The notes under the pieces: generated by a model
Seen by the model: the letters and a program-made list of their open reading frames with translations, nothing else
The model's database searches: none
Told to the model about the DNA's origin: nothing
Made by a program: the position numbers and the translations under genes
Shown: in pieces, positions 25,018 through 33,531 of the stretch
Layout of the letters: every line of letters starts with the position of its first letter
Numbering within the stretch: position 1 is the stretch's first letter
NCBI GenBank assembly: GCA_903882875.1
Contig: CAIRYQ010000009.1
Span: forward strand, 1 to 63,587
From: an uncultured Spartobacteria bacterium
GTDB lineage: Bacteria > Verrucomicrobiota > Verrucomicrobiia > Chthoniobacterales > Chthoniobacteraceae
Length of the DNA stretch: 63,587 nucleotides
Direction: 5' to 3'

Positions 25018-25338
25018 GTGATGGAAGCCACTTCTTTCGTCGTGGATTTGGTTGCCTCAGGGCCAAAGGCAACAGCCTCCATGCCTTCCTTTCTGGAGTT
25101 CAGGCCCGGCTACGGACCGTATGAGGGAAACAGTCCCGGCTATCCTGCTTCCCACGGCTGCGTCCGCCTGTCGTCGCGGATGGCGAAGCAGTTTTACAAT
25201 GCCAGTCAGATTGGAACGTCCGCTACGTCCCCTCTCCTTGTTTTCATTGCGGCGTTGGACTCACCGGCGGGGCGGCACTTATTAGCGTATTTTGGATGCG
25301 GGCGTTCCTGCCAAGAGAGCGGCCTTTATTTGCGGTAG
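25018..25338 (+). pseudogene. L,D-transpeptidase (YkuD) C-terminal remnant
   Basis: An open frame of 106 codons contains GYGPYEGNSPGYPASHGCVRLSS and then MAKQFYNASQIGTSATSPL, which is the catalytic HGCVRLS motif of YkuD-type L,D-transpeptidases and the family C-terminus. The N-terminal half of the domain and any signal peptide are missing: upstream is repeat array 2. It is therefore likely a remnant of a gene cut by repeat insertion or deletion. The last 40 residues are not family-like. Confidence 0.65.
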
Positions 25339-25445
25339 CCTGTGCTGGTCGTTGTCTGGGATGTCTGCGTGCTCGCGTCGTGATGAGCGCAGGAGGCGAA
25401 AGCCAGGGTCGTGATGATCAGGAGGAGTGCGGTGATGTGTTTCAT
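25326..25445 (-). CDS. 39-residue lipoprotein-type peptide
   Basis: The short ORF gives MKHITALLLIITTLAFASCAHHD, a clear signal with lipobox FASC and predicted lipidated Cys near residue 19, then a Ser/Thr/Gln-rich tail of 20 residues ending GYRK. Similar tiny lipoproteins with His-His and Thr-rich tails are common in this phylum in my recollection. Its stop overlaps the end of the transpeptidase remnant on the other strand. Function unknown. Confidence 0.6.
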   Translation of the reverse strand: MKHITALLLIITTLAFASCAHHDASTQTSQTTTSTGYRK

Positions 25446-25498
25446 TTTGGAAATCAGTGGTGAAAAAGATGATGCGCGTTCCGCGTGGGACGAGGCGC

Positions 25499-25660
25499 TT
25501 AGTATGCCCGGACTCCCGCTGACACGCCGTTCTCGGTGCTTCCTTTCGCGGAGACGCCGTGGCGGTCGCCATCATGCCCGATGGAAGCACCTGCGCGAGT
25601 GGTGCAGCCGGATTGAACGATGACGAGTGCAGCGGCGATGAGTGCGAGGATGGTTTTCAT
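25499..25660 (-). CDS. small lipoprotein, paralogue of the one at 27532
   Basis: This is a 53-residue protein with signal MKTILALIAAALVIVQSGC (lipobox QSGC), then a short glycine-rich tail (ASIGHDGDRHGVSAKGST, ending VRAY). It is the paralogue of the protein at 27532-27696: the tails match at most positions (GASxGHDGxRHG, then GSTExGVSA, RAY). Upstream DNA of both contains tcgtatgatt about 40 bases from the start (25691-25700 and 27725-27734), suggesting a shared promoter. Function unknown; probably an outer- or inner-membrane anchored peptide. Confidence 0.65.
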   Translation of the reverse strand: MKTILALIAAALVIVQSGCTTRAGASIGHDGDRHGVSAKGSTENGVSAGVRAY

Positions 25661-25884
25661 ACCTTCCATTCGCGAGCCGCGGTTCTTCGGTCGTATGATT
25701 TTTCGTCAACGCAGGAAAAAGCGGGCTGCATGGCTTTGCAAAACGGGCTGCGACTGTGCATCCGCCGTGCAGGCACAGCCGTGTAGCATCACGCTTCCGT
25801 GGTAAGCGGTTGCGTGCATGCGGCAAATGCGGCGATGGCAGCGGCGGCACGGCGGAGATCGGGATCCGCGCGCCGCAAGTGATG

Positions 25885-26109
25885 CTATGCTTTTGAGCGT
25901 GACGGAATGACGAGCACACTCGCACCGCAAGCGATCAGCACCCAGCCGAGCCACGGCGGCACTGGAATAGTTTTCGTCCTTTCGGCAGTGGCCTTGATCG
26001 GCCCGACATCAAGCACGGTCTCGGTCGTCTTGTAGCTGAAATGCCCATAGGCCAGGATGGCCGCACCGATGAGGATAGGGATGATGCCGAGGATGAGTTT
26101 GTTTTTCAT
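25885..26109 (-). CDS. small two-helix membrane protein
   Basis: This 74-residue protein has helix one KLILGIIPILIGAAILAYG and helix two PPWLGWVLIACGASVLVI, separated by a periplasmic-type loop TTETVLDVGPIKATAERTKTIPV. The 'VLDVGPIxATAExxKTIPxPP' loop is a recurrent pattern in short DUF3185-like membrane proteins. Length is typical. Function is unknown; it belongs to a run of minus-strand small envelope genes. Confidence 0.65.
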   Translation of the reverse strand: MKNKLILGIIPILIGAAILAYGHFSYKTTETVLDVGPIKATAERTKTIPVPPWLGWVLIACGASVLVIPSRSKA

Positions 26110-26124
26110 GGAGTGTGCCGAGCC

Positions 26125-26907
26125 TCAGTCGCGCAGGCCGGGGATGCGCGCATAGCCGATGAAGGTGGCGCGCTGTTCGTCCGCGATGGGCGTGCGCGGC
26201 ATCGTGAAGTCGAACACGCTGACGCCATTTCGCTTTTTGCCGCGATAGGTGCGGCCATCGCTGGAGCCGATCATAATTTTCGCACCGCCGGATTTTTCCG
26301 TGCCGAGGTAAAGCATCGTGTGCGTGATCGGCGGATCGTTTTCAGTCGCGTACGTGCCGCTCCAAAAAAGCAGATCACCGGGAAGCAGTTCGTCCAGCTC
26401 GAAGCTGTCCGGCTTGCGGCTGACGACTGCGCGGAAGCCATGTGCCTTGCGCACCCAAACGTAGAGCCCGCTGGAATCGCGCGGCACCTGCGTCAGCCCG
26501 TGGTGACGCAGCACATAGTAGATAAAGCCCGAGCAATCGAGCCCTCCAATTGCCGGGTCAGCGGAGCCGAATGTGTAGGTGAGATTTTGCCGTGCGAGCT
26601 CGAGGGCGGACTCGATGAGCTTGCGCACACTCGCGGGCTGCGCGTGATATTCCAGAATCTCCTCGGGAGTGATGCTGGCGTTTGGCGCTGTCGCCGATTT
26701 CGTGGACGGCGAAGCTTCCGATTGCACGTCGGGCGTGCTGCTTTTTTTCTTCGGCGGCGCAGTCTCGGAAACTTCCGCTTTCTTCTTGGGTTTCGTCTGC
26801 GCTAAAGCGGATGAAACGGTCACCAATGCAAGCGAGCCCGCAAGCAAGCGAACCAGCGCTGGCAAGGTTCCCAAGATGGCTGCATGACGCGCTCTGCTCA
26901 TTTTCAA
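26125..26907 (-). CDS. secreted NlpC/P60 (C40) peptidase
   Basis: This 260-residue protein has an N-terminal hydrophobic signal (LVRLLAGSLALVTVSSALAQ) and a Lys/Pro/Ser-rich linker to about residue 75. The C40 domain follows: catalytic Cys in GGLDCSGFIYYVLRHHG, LPGDLLFWSG, and the His in PPITHTMLYLG. These enzymes cleave peptide links in peptidoglycan stems. It starts 8 bases before the LpxR-like stop on the same strand, so the envelope genes 26125-27503 are probably co-transcribed. Confidence 0.85.
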   Translation of the reverse strand: MKMSRARHAAILGTLPALVRLLAGSLALVTVSSALAQTKPKKKAEVSETAPPKKKSSTPDVQSEASPSTKSATAPNASITPEEILEYHAQPASVRKLIESALELARQNLTYTFGSADPAIGGLDCSGFIYYVLRHHGLTQVPRDSSGLYVWVRKAHGFRAVVSRKPDSFELDELLPGDLLFWSGTYATENDPPITHTMLYLGTEKSGGAKIMIGSSDGRTYRGKKRNGVSVFDFTMPRTPIADEQRATFIGYARIPGLRD

Positions 26908-26915
26908 GCCGTGCG

Positions 26916-27503
26916 TCAGAACACGACGTTCACGGACACTGTGCCGAAGTCGCGTTCATAGACTCCCACGACGCTGAGTTCGTTGTGGAGCTGGTTGGCC
27001 CATCCGTTCGGATGATCCAGCCCGCGGATATCATGCACGAGCCGCTGCGCCTCCTGTGCATAGGACCACGGGCCGACCACGCCGATGTTGAGAATGAGCG
27101 AATTTCGCACCGCCGCGTCCTTCCACACCACGCCTACGCCGAGATAGAGCCAGCCGGCGTAGGGGCGATCCCCTTTGACCGGATCGTAAGCCTCCGTGTT
27201 GTCCGGCGTGTCCATGTTTTGTCCGATCGCGAAGACGAGATTCTTCTGGTATTCCTTCCCGTTGATGAACGGCAGGATATTGAACAGCGGGAGGAACGGG
27301 CTGGCGTAGATTGAGGCGCTGTAGTCCGCGAGATCGGGCGAACTCCACGCGATCTTTACGCCATTAGTATAATAGCGATCCGTGCCTGCGAACATGTCAT
27401 TCTCAAAGTAAAGGCTGAGAGTCCCACCAGAAACCTTGTCTTCGCCTCGCGCCAGCGGAAGAAGTGTCAGCAATGCGGACGCAAGGAGCAGTGAAGTGCG
27501 CAT
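26916..27503 (-). CDS. LpxR-family outer-membrane protein, internally shortened
   Basis: This 195-residue exported protein (signal MRTSLLLASALLTLLPLARG) has the LpxR/DUF2219 start: TLSLYFENDMFAGTDRYYTNGVKI, with the catalytic-type Asn-Asp pair, DRPYAGWLYLG and a His in AQRLVHDIRG before GWANQLHNE. Normal LpxR (lipid A 3'-O-deacylase) is about 320 residues. Here, right after YERDF, the sequence jumps to a C-terminal beta-strand ending in Phe (GTVSVNVVF). That looks like loss of roughly 120 internal residues while keeping the outer-membrane insertion signal. It may be a degraded gene or a minimal barrel. Confidence 0.7.
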   Translation of the reverse strand: MRTSLLLASALLTLLPLARGEDKVSGGTLSLYFENDMFAGTDRYYTNGVKIAWSSPDLADYSASIYASPFLPLFNILPFINGKEYQKNLVFAIGQNMDTPDNTEAYDPVKGDRPYAGWLYLGVGVVWKDAAVRNSLILNIGVVGPWSYAQEAQRLVHDIRGLDHPNGWANQLHNELSVVGVYERDFGTVSVNVVF

Positions 27504-27531
27504 ATCGGATGAATGATTCGATTGCTCAGTA

Positions 27532-27696
27532 TTAATAGGCACGGATGCGTGCGGAGACACCGTCTTCTGTGCTTCCTCTTGCTGCGATGCCGTGGCGTTC
27601 GCCATCGTGGCCAACGGAAGCGCCGACGCGGCTTGTACAGCCGGATACAATAAGACCGACGAGAGTGAGTGCGATGAGTGCAATGATGCTTTTCAT
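27532..27696 (-). CDS. small lipoprotein, paralogue of the one at 25499
   Basis: This 54-residue protein has signal MKSIIALIALTLVGLIVSGC (lipobox VSGC), then a tail GASVGHDGERHGIAARGST ending IRAY that matches the protein at 25499. It lies 28 bases upstream of the LpxR-like start on the same strand, so it may lead that operon. The flanking tcgtatgatt sequence is shared with its paralogue. Larger frames covering it are shadows. Confidence 0.65.
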   Translation of the reverse strand: MKSIIALIALTLVGLIVSGCTSRVGASVGHDGERHGIAARGSTEDGVSARIRAY

Positions 27697-27921
27697 GAAC
27701 ACCCAATCGCGAGGCGAAGAATGTCCGCTCGTATGATTCGCCGAAAATTTCGGCTTTCCCATTCTGCGGGACGAGTCCGTGGCGCTTGGAGAAACGGAGG
27801 AGGGGGCAAGTTCTTTGCAAGCGAGCGCGGGTGTGAAGACTGCGTGGGCCAGGCGTGCAGGAGGACGGGACGGGCTGGAGCGAGCCCCGACGTGCGGTGA
27901 TTTAAGATTCTCCTGTCCGCC

Positions 27922-28797
27922 GTGGCGGGCGGCGATAGGTTCGCCCGCGTGAAGCCTTGGCAACGGGAACTGAAGAATGCCGCCCTCATCGTCGCCGCGA
28001 TTTTTTCGGCGGGGATGGGCATCCATGGCTTCCTGCTTTCGAGCCGCTTCATTGATGGCGGCGTGACGGGCATCTCCATGCTGCTCTCCAACGTCTTCGG
28101 CTGGCCGCTGCCGGTGCTGATTGCCGTCATCAACATCCCCTTCATCGTCCTGGGCTACGGGTTTATCGGGCGCGCGTTCGCCGTGCGCAGCGTGCTCGCC
28201 ATCGCCGGGCTTTCGGTGTGCCTCGCGACGGTGCATTTTCCCGATGTCACGCCGGACAAGCTGCTCACTGCGGTGTTCGGCGGGTTTTTCCTCGGCGCGG
28301 GAATCGGCCTCGCGATCCGCGGAGGGGCCGTGCTCGACGGCACGGAGATCGCCGCGCTGGTCGTGAGCCGGAAGGTGCAGATGCTGCGCGTGGCGGATGT
28401 GATTCTCGGGCTGAACATCATCATCTTCCTCACCGCCGCATTCGTCCTCGGCGCGGAGTCGGCGATGTATTCCATCCTCACCTATTTCGCGGCATCGAGG
28501 ACGCTCGATTTCATCCTGCACGGGCTGGAGGAGTTCACGGCCATCACCATCATGTCGGAAAAGAGCGAGGCGATCCGCAAGGGCATCACGGAAGGGCTGC
28601 GGCGCGGGCTGACGATTTACAAGGGGCGCGGCGGAGTGAGCGGTGCGGAGCAGGAAATCCTGATGTGCGTCGTCACCCGGCTGGAGATTGGAAAGGTGAA
28701 GGCCATCGCCATCGAATACGATCCGGGGGCCTTCATCATGTTCCATCCGCTCTCGGATGTTTCCGGCGGCGTCCACCGGAAGAAGAGCCATTTCTGA
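27922..28797 (+). CDS. YitT family membrane protein (DUF2179)
   Basis: This is a 291-residue protein with a YitT-type membrane part of about five helices (AALIVAAIFSAGMGIHGFLL, GGVTGISMLLSNVFGWPLPV, KLLTAVFGGFFLGAGIGLAIRGG) and a C-terminal cytoplasmic DUF2179 domain (ITIMSEKSEAIRKGI, then IEYDPGAFIMFHPLSDVSGG). The role is undefined in most species. The start is a GTG at 27922; a GTG at 27949 is also plausible. It is followed 94 bp later by the DUF302 gene on the same strand. Confidence 0.85.
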   Translation: MAGGDRFARVKPWQRELKNAALIVAAIFSAGMGIHGFLLSSRFIDGGVTGISMLLSNVFGWPLPVLIAVINIPFIVLGYGFIGRAFAVRSVLAIAGLSVCLATVHFPDVTPDKLLTAVFGGFFLGAGIGLAIRGGAVLDGTEIAALVVSRKVQMLRVADVILGLNIIIFLTAAFVLGAESAMYSILTYFAASRTLDFILHGLEEFTAITIMSEKSEAIRKGITEGLRRGLTIYKGRGGVSGAEQEILMCVVTRLEIGKVKAIAIEYDPGAFIMFHPLSDVSGGVHRKKSHF

Positions 28798-28891
28798 TTT
28801 TGCCCGTCGCCGGGGAGCGGATTTCGCCGCCTGCGTTCCTTCCGGCGGATTGAATGCGGGACGGGTTCTGCTAATCTCCGCGTCCGCCGCC

Positions 28892-29476
28892 ATGAAAATC
28901 ATCGCCCTTGTCCTGACGCTGCTGTGCTTTCAAACCAAAGCCTCCGCGCAAAACGAAACGAATCAGTCGCCTCCAGCCGTGAGCCATCCCATCACCGTCC
29001 AGCACATCACCGCGGCATCCCGCAGGGATTTCGCCACGACCGTCCGCGCGTTTGAAAGCCGGCTGGGGACATTCGATCCCGAAGCCGTGAAGCCTCTGTC
29101 TTCGCCGAATCCCGACGTGGAGTCCGTCCGGTCGAAGCTGGAGGCGATGGCCGGCAGCAGCGGCTTCATGCGTTTCGGGCCTGTGCGGGCGATGGGCGAA
29201 TTGCTGCCATTGGTCGGCAAGCCGGTCGTCCGGGCGAACCAATACCTCGTCGGCAATCCGCTGTTTGCCGTGCAGATGATTCAGTATCATCCCGGCGCGG
29301 GATTGTATGCGCCGCTGAGGATTCTCATCCGCGAGGACGAGGCCGGAGTCACGCATTTCGAATACGATCTGCCTTCGTCGCTCTTCGGTCAGTTTCAGGA
29401 TGAGCGGATCACGAAGATCGCGCTCATGCTGGACAGGAAACTGGAGGATTTGGTCACTGCGGCCATCGGGCGCTGA
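28892..29476 (+). CDS. secreted DUF302 protein
   Basis: This is a 194-residue protein with signal MKIIALVLTLLCFQTKASA; the ATG at 28892 is preferred to the longer frame from 28757. The mature part has FATTVRAFESRLGTFDPEAVKPL, MRFGPVRAMGELLPLVGKP, VRANQYLVGNPLFAVQMI and APLRILIREDE, the DUF302 pattern of an alpha-beta sandwich. A secreted form is common in environmental bacteria. Function unknown. Confidence 0.8.
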   Translation: MKIIALVLTLLCFQTKASAQNETNQSPPAVSHPITVQHITAASRRDFATTVRAFESRLGTFDPEAVKPLSSPNPDVESVRSKLEAMAGSSGFMRFGPVRAMGELLPLVGKPVVRANQYLVGNPLFAVQMIQYHPGAGLYAPLRILIREDEAGVTHFEYDLPSSLFGQFQDERITKIALMLDRKLEDLVTAAIGR

Positions 29477-29576
29477 GAAACTGATCCGTTCAATGCCTCG
29501 CATGGGCGGCGTCGTGAAGCATCCATCCCGGACGAGCCTGAATCCCACAGCGCATCATCCGATCGGCGTTCCCTGC

Positions 29577-29759
29577 TTACCTCCAGATGTAATGACCCGC
29601 CACCCAATGGCGATGATGGCGGAGCCAGACGTAATGGCCCGGCACCCAGTGCCGATGACGATGGCAGAGGGTCGTGACCTTGTGTGTTTCGGCGCTTGCA
29701 GTGGTGATGCTGCCAGAGCAGAGGGTGATTCCGAGCAGGAGTGCGAGTGATGTTTTCAT
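29577..29759 (-). CDS. small secreted His/Trp-rich repeat protein
   Basis: This is a 60-residue protein with signal MKTSLALLLGITLCSGSITTASA, then two copies of HRHWVPGHYVW / HRHWVAGHYIW, the second ending in Arg. It belongs to the 'W-V-x-G-H-Y' repeat group of tiny exported proteins, which may bind metal or cell-wall material through His and aromatic residues; this is inference. It is transcribed toward the DUF302 gene. Confidence 0.6.
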   Translation of the reverse strand: MKTSLALLLGITLCSGSITTASAETHKVTTLCHRHRHWVPGHYVWLRHHRHWVAGHYIWR

Positions 29760-30169
29760 TGGAGTGTGGAGTTGAATCGCGTGATGCGTGATTTTTGGTC
29801 GGATTTCAATCGAATATTATTCGATTGTTTCCGGAATTTTCCGCCCCGAACCGGCCTCGCCATTTCGAGGGAAGCGGTGCGACCTAGCGATCTGGTGGTG
29901 GCTCAATTTGAATTTCACCGCAACGGGTTCTGGCACGCGAAGAGGATTCAGTGCGGGAAAAAGGCCGGGATACTTTCATGCGCGCGGCGTTTGTGCGTCT
30001 CGCAGTTCGCATGGAGCCACGGAGGGAGAGCCCGCCGCGGTGGCTGGAGCCGGGCTGAAGAATCGGAAGGGGACAGTCCCGGCCTCGTGCGGAGACGGAA
30101 AGTCAATTTTGTAATGTCCAAGGGACGTGCGTTTGCGGTATTATCGTTGCACAACCCCGCACCGACCTC
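29760..30169. other. intergenic stretch, no gene supported
   Basis: This is about 410 bases with mixed GC (AT-rich at 29790-29840). Two overlapping plus-strand frames (29766 and 29788) look like chance. A short palindrome GGGACAGTCCC at 30068-30078 is of a kind often seen near mobile sequences. No RNA gene, CRISPR or terminator was recognised. Confidence 0.45.
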
Positions 30170-30475
30170 ATGAAACGTCTCATCCTCTGCATCACTCTCC
30201 TGAGCCTATCCTTCGCAGGCATCAATTCTGCAAATGCCGCTCGTCATCGGAAGATCTTCAAGACCGAGACGACGATCTCCGCGGTTTCCAGCACTTCGAT
30301 CTCCCTGAAGTCCGGCAGCGCGACCCACATCTACAAGATTTCCAGCCACACGGTGATCCATGTGGACGGGGTGAAGGCGGAAGCGAAGGATTTGCAAAAG
30401 GGGATGCGCGCCGAAGTGACCACGAGCCAGCTCGAGCCCGGCACCGCAAGCGCGGTTGAGGCCAGCCGTCCATGA
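30170..30475 (+). CDS. small secreted protein, DUF5666-like
   Basis: This 101-residue protein has signal MKRLILCITLLSLSFAGINSANA. The mature domain has TISAVSSTSISLKSGSATHIYKIS, then VIHVDGVKAEAKDLQKGMRAEVTTS, an OB-like beta pattern typical of DUF5666/YdeI-like small exported proteins ('I-T-A-V-S-x-x-S-I-T-L... A-x-D-L-K-x-G-M-R'). Function unknown. It precedes glyQS by 214 bp without clear link. Confidence 0.7.
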   Translation: MKRLILCITLLSLSFAGINSANAARHRKIFKTETTISAVSSTSISLKSGSATHIYKISSHTVIHVDGVKAEAKDLQKGMRAEVTTSQLEPGTASAVEASRP

Positions 30476-30689
30476 GGAGGCTGGGCTGCTGATTGCTGCC
30501 GGGACGGGTGCTCCTCGGTGGCGTTGGATCCGGTGGTTCCGTTCGTTTCTCACTCCCGCCGTCGTCGTATCGTCTCCACGGGACACTGCCTCGTGCCCAG
30601 CGCGCGTGCTCGCTGAAATTCCGCCTTCGTCATTCGCCTTGCCCACTGCGCGTGCGCTTCGCATCTTCGCCGCCCTTTTCGCAAATCCT

Positions 30690-32639
30690 ATGAGCCAGAC
30701 CAAAGAAATCCCGCTGATGGAAAAAATCGTGAGCCTGTGCAAGCGGCGCGGCTTCATTTTCCAAAGCTCGGAAATCTACGGCGGCATCAATGGCTTCTGG
30801 GACTACGGCCCGCTCGGCGCGGAGCTGAAGCGCAACCTGCGCGACACGTGGTGGCGCGCGATGACGCGCGAACGCGAGGATGTCGTCGGCCTCGATGCGA
30901 CGATCATCATGCACCCGGCGATTTGGAAGGCGTCGGGCCACGTGGATACGTTCAGCGATCCGATGAGCGACTGCCGCGTGACGAAGAAGCGCTTCCGTTC
31001 GGATCACGTCGAGCCGCAGTCGGGGATCGTTCATTACTTCCGAGCAGCGGCTCCGGCTGAGTATCGCCATGCCGCCGCCATTTTGAATCGCTACTTTGCT
31101 GTTCGTCCTTCTAGTAGAACTGAAGAATCCGACGCAGTCATTTTAGCAGATCAGGCTCGTATCTACGTTCTGGAGAATCGCGATACGATCGAACCGAGAG
31201 TAAGTGACGAGCAGATTGACGGCTTCACGCAACATCACCTCAGGGTGGCCAAAGCCGTTCTGCAAAACTCTGAACCGTTTGCGGTGTTGCGCACTGAGGG
31301 CAAACCACCCGAGAGCGCGCGTAAAGTTGCTGTTCATTTTTACGAACAGCGAGGCATGAAGAACCCAATTCTCCTTGGCGAGACGATGGAGAAGGTCGAA
31401 AACTCCCGCGCCTTCAACCCCGAGAACGGTGCGCAGCTTACGGAGCCGAAGCCGTTCAACCTCATGTTTCACACCTACGTCGGCGCGACGGCTTCCGAGG
31501 ACGACAAGGCGTATCTGCGCCCCGAGACGGCGCAGGCGATCTTCGCGCAGTTCAAGAACGTCGTGGATTCCACGCGGCAGAAAGTCCCGTTCGGCATCTG
31601 CCAAATCGGCAAGGCGTTTCGCAACGAGGTCACGCCGCGCAACTTCACCTTCCGCTCGCGCGAGTTCGAGCAGATGGAGCTGGAGTTTTTCATCAAGCCC
31701 GACGAGGCCATCGAGGCCGTGTGCGGCAGCGTCGCGCAGTGGAGCGAAGGCGCCGACCTTTCCGCGCCGCTGCCAAACTGGGGCTGGGAAATGTGGCATC
31801 GCTACTGGGTCGCGCAGCGCACGGCCTACTACGCGGGCATCGGCCTCGGCGCGGATGTGCTGGATTATTTCTGGCAGGGCAAAGGCGACCTCGCGCACTA
31901 CGCCCGCGCGTGCGTGGACATCCTGTTCAAGTTTCCGTTCGGCACCGAGGAGCTGGAGGGCATCGCCGCGCGCGGTGACTTCGACCTCACCGCGCATCAG
32001 AACGCCAGCAAGAAGCCGCTCGAAGTCTTCGACGAGGAAGTGAAGCTCGCATTTGTAAAATGGACCGATGAGCAACGCGCCGCGCTCATCGCCCGTAAGC
32101 AGGCCGAAAATTCCGCGAAGGAAAAGGGCGTGCTGCCCGCGGAGAAAATCGCCGAGTGGTGCGAGCGGCTGTTCAAGGGCTTCTACGTCCCGCACGTCAT
32201 CGAGCCCAGCGCCGGACTCGACCGGCTCGCGCTCGCCGTGCTCACGCTCGCCTACACCGAGATAGAAAAGACCGACGCGAAGGGCAACAAGGAGACGCAG
32301 ATCGTCATGCGCTTCCACCCGCGCATCGCGCCGAAGAAAGTCGCCGTCTTCCCGCTGCTGAAGAACAAGCCCGAACTCGTCGCCAAGGCCCGCGCCATCT
32401 ACGACACGCTGAAAAAACACGTCGCCGCCGACTATGACGAAGGCGGCAGCATCGGCAAACGCTACGCCCGCCAGGACGAGGCCGGCACGCCGTTCTGCGT
32501 CACCGTGGACTTCGACACGCTCGGCGAAAAAGGTCCCGAACTGCTCGACACCATCACGCTCCGCCACCGCGACGACGGCTCGCAGGAGCGCGTGAAAATC
32601 AGCGACCTGCTGGGCCGGCTGCTGCCGCTGGTGTCGTAG
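30690..32639 (+). CDS. glyQS: glycyl-tRNA synthetase (alpha2 type), with a divergent insert
   Basis: This is a 649-residue class II synthetase charging tRNA-Gly; ATG 30690 gives the family start KEIPLMEKIVSLCKRRGF. Motifs: GGINGFWDYGPLG, motif 2 in FRNEVTPRNFTFRSREFEQMELEFF, motif 3 in VIEPSAGLDRLAL, and a C-terminal anticodon domain (PKKVAVFPLLKNKPELV). Between DCRVTKKRFRSD (about residue 100) and ENGAQLTEPKPFNLMF (about 255) lies a long insert. Its first two thirds (31030-31330) is near 50% GC, against about 70% in flanking stretches, with different codon use. The usual zinc-type Cys pairs of many orthologues are not evident there. Confidence 0.92.
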   Translation: MSQTKEIPLMEKIVSLCKRRGFIFQSSEIYGGINGFWDYGPLGAELKRNLRDTWWRAMTREREDVVGLDATIIMHPAIWKASGHVDTFSDPMSDCRVTKKRFRSDHVEPQSGIVHYFRAAAPAEYRHAAAILNRYFAVRPSSRTEESDAVILADQARIYVLENRDTIEPRVSDEQIDGFTQHHLRVAKAVLQNSEPFAVLRTEGKPPESARKVAVHFYEQRGMKNPILLGETMEKVENSRAFNPENGAQLTEPKPFNLMFHTYVGATASEDDKAYLRPETAQAIFAQFKNVVDSTRQKVPFGICQIGKAFRNEVTPRNFTFRSREFEQMELEFFIKPDEAIEAVCGSVAQWSEGADLSAPLPNWGWEMWHRYWVAQRTAYYAGIGLGADVLDYFWQGKGDLAHYARACVDILFKFPFGTEELEGIAARGDFDLTAHQNASKKPLEVFDEEVKLAFVKWTDEQRAALIARKQAENSAKEKGVLPAEKIAEWCERLFKGFYVPHVIEPSAGLDRLALAVLTLAYTEIEKTDAKGNKETQIVMRFHPRIAPKKVAVFPLLKNKPELVAKARAIYDTLKKHVAADYDEGGSIGKRYARQDEAGTPFCVTVDFDTLGEKGPELLDTITLRHRDDGSQERVKISDLLGRLLPLVS

Positions 32640-32671
32640 CGCTAAGCCCTACGCACTCCGAGCGTCTGCAA

Positions 32672-33397
32672 TCACATGAACTTCTTCCTTCGTCGAAATG
32701 CTTTGATGTCCGCAGAGTCGAGATCAAACCACTCAGCGTCTTTCCTGAGACGCTTGGCGGCGAAGCGATTGTGCCAATAGGCTTCGATGCCAACTGGATC
32801 GTCCGTGCGGACTACATGCACGTGGTTCGCTGCCTCTGGGAGTTGAATCTGAAGTTCGCGTTCACGCCGACCAGCCGCGTTACTTCTGCCGATCTTGTAG
32901 TATTTTCCTGACTTCAACAGATAGACGAATCCAATCTCAAACTCGTCCTCAGAATCATCTTCTGTTGGCCGCTCCATTTTGCAGAGCGGTTCGCAAATCG
33001 CAATCACATCATCAAATTCGCCTTTGCTTTTGCAGTGACTCACAATCTTTGACGCGAGTTGTGCTTTTGCGCCGAGGCCAGGGAAAACATTGTGACTTGG
33101 AAAGCTGGAATCTGAGCGCCTCTTGAGCTTCAGTTCACTTCTAACAGGAAAGCGGCCAAGCTCACGAATAAACGCCGTGAGCTTTTCCAGCACATGCGAT
33201 TCATTGAAAGCCTCCTGCAAAGTGTTGGGTTCATAACCTGCCTCGCGAACAGCGTCACCCCACCTTGCCCAGTATTTCCCCTCCCAGTCTGATCTCGTGA
33301 TACCCATTTCTTGCGTGAATCGTCCCTCGCCAAGAGGCTTCCCTTGGTTCGCTTCAGCGGTCCGCTTGATTTCATCCAAGATGCGTTGCTTCGTCAT
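32672..33397 (-). CDS. GIY-YIG nuclease-like protein (T5orf172/MUG113 type)
   Basis: This 241-residue protein starts at ATG 33397 (MTKQRILDEIKRTAEANQ). The N-terminal half carries 'GITRSDWEGKYWARWGDAVREAGYEPN', like homing-endonuclease-associated helical repeats. The C-terminal domain (IGFVYLLKSGKYYKIGRSNAAGRRERELQ, GIEAYWHNRFAAKR, DAEWFDLD) is the MUG113/T5orf172 branch of GIY-YIG nucleases, with the Tyr, Arg and Glu expected. Function is unclear; members are frequent in phage and mobile DNA. GC is about 50%, so it is likely a transferred gene. Confidence 0.75.
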   Translation of the reverse strand: MTKQRILDEIKRTAEANQGKPLGEGRFTQEMGITRSDWEGKYWARWGDAVREAGYEPNTLQEAFNESHVLEKLTAFIRELGRFPVRSELKLKRRSDSSFPSHNVFPGLGAKAQLASKIVSHCKSKGEFDDVIAICEPLCKMERPTEDDSEDEFEIGFVYLLKSGKYYKIGRSNAAGRRERELQIQLPEAANHVHVVRTDDPVGIEAYWHNRFAAKRLRKDAEWFDLDSADIKAFRRRKKFM

Positions 33398-33531
33398 TGC
33401 CGTAAAATATGCGCGCGATGTAGCAGCACGATGCACGGATGGCGAGGGCGGACAATGCACTCGCCAGTGCGCGGGACGCGTGCTTGGGTGCGGTGTTGCA
33501 TCGCACCCCACACCGGACTAGCCTATGGCCG

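Noticed and set aside
24464-25021. Plus-strand SLIKSVA heptad ORF
   Set aside because: It mirrors the open minus strand over the same repeat; no ribosome binding site or independent support.
30068-30078. GGGACAGTCCC palindrome as evidence of an insertion element
   Set aside because: Too short and alone; no transposase or terminal repeats nearby.
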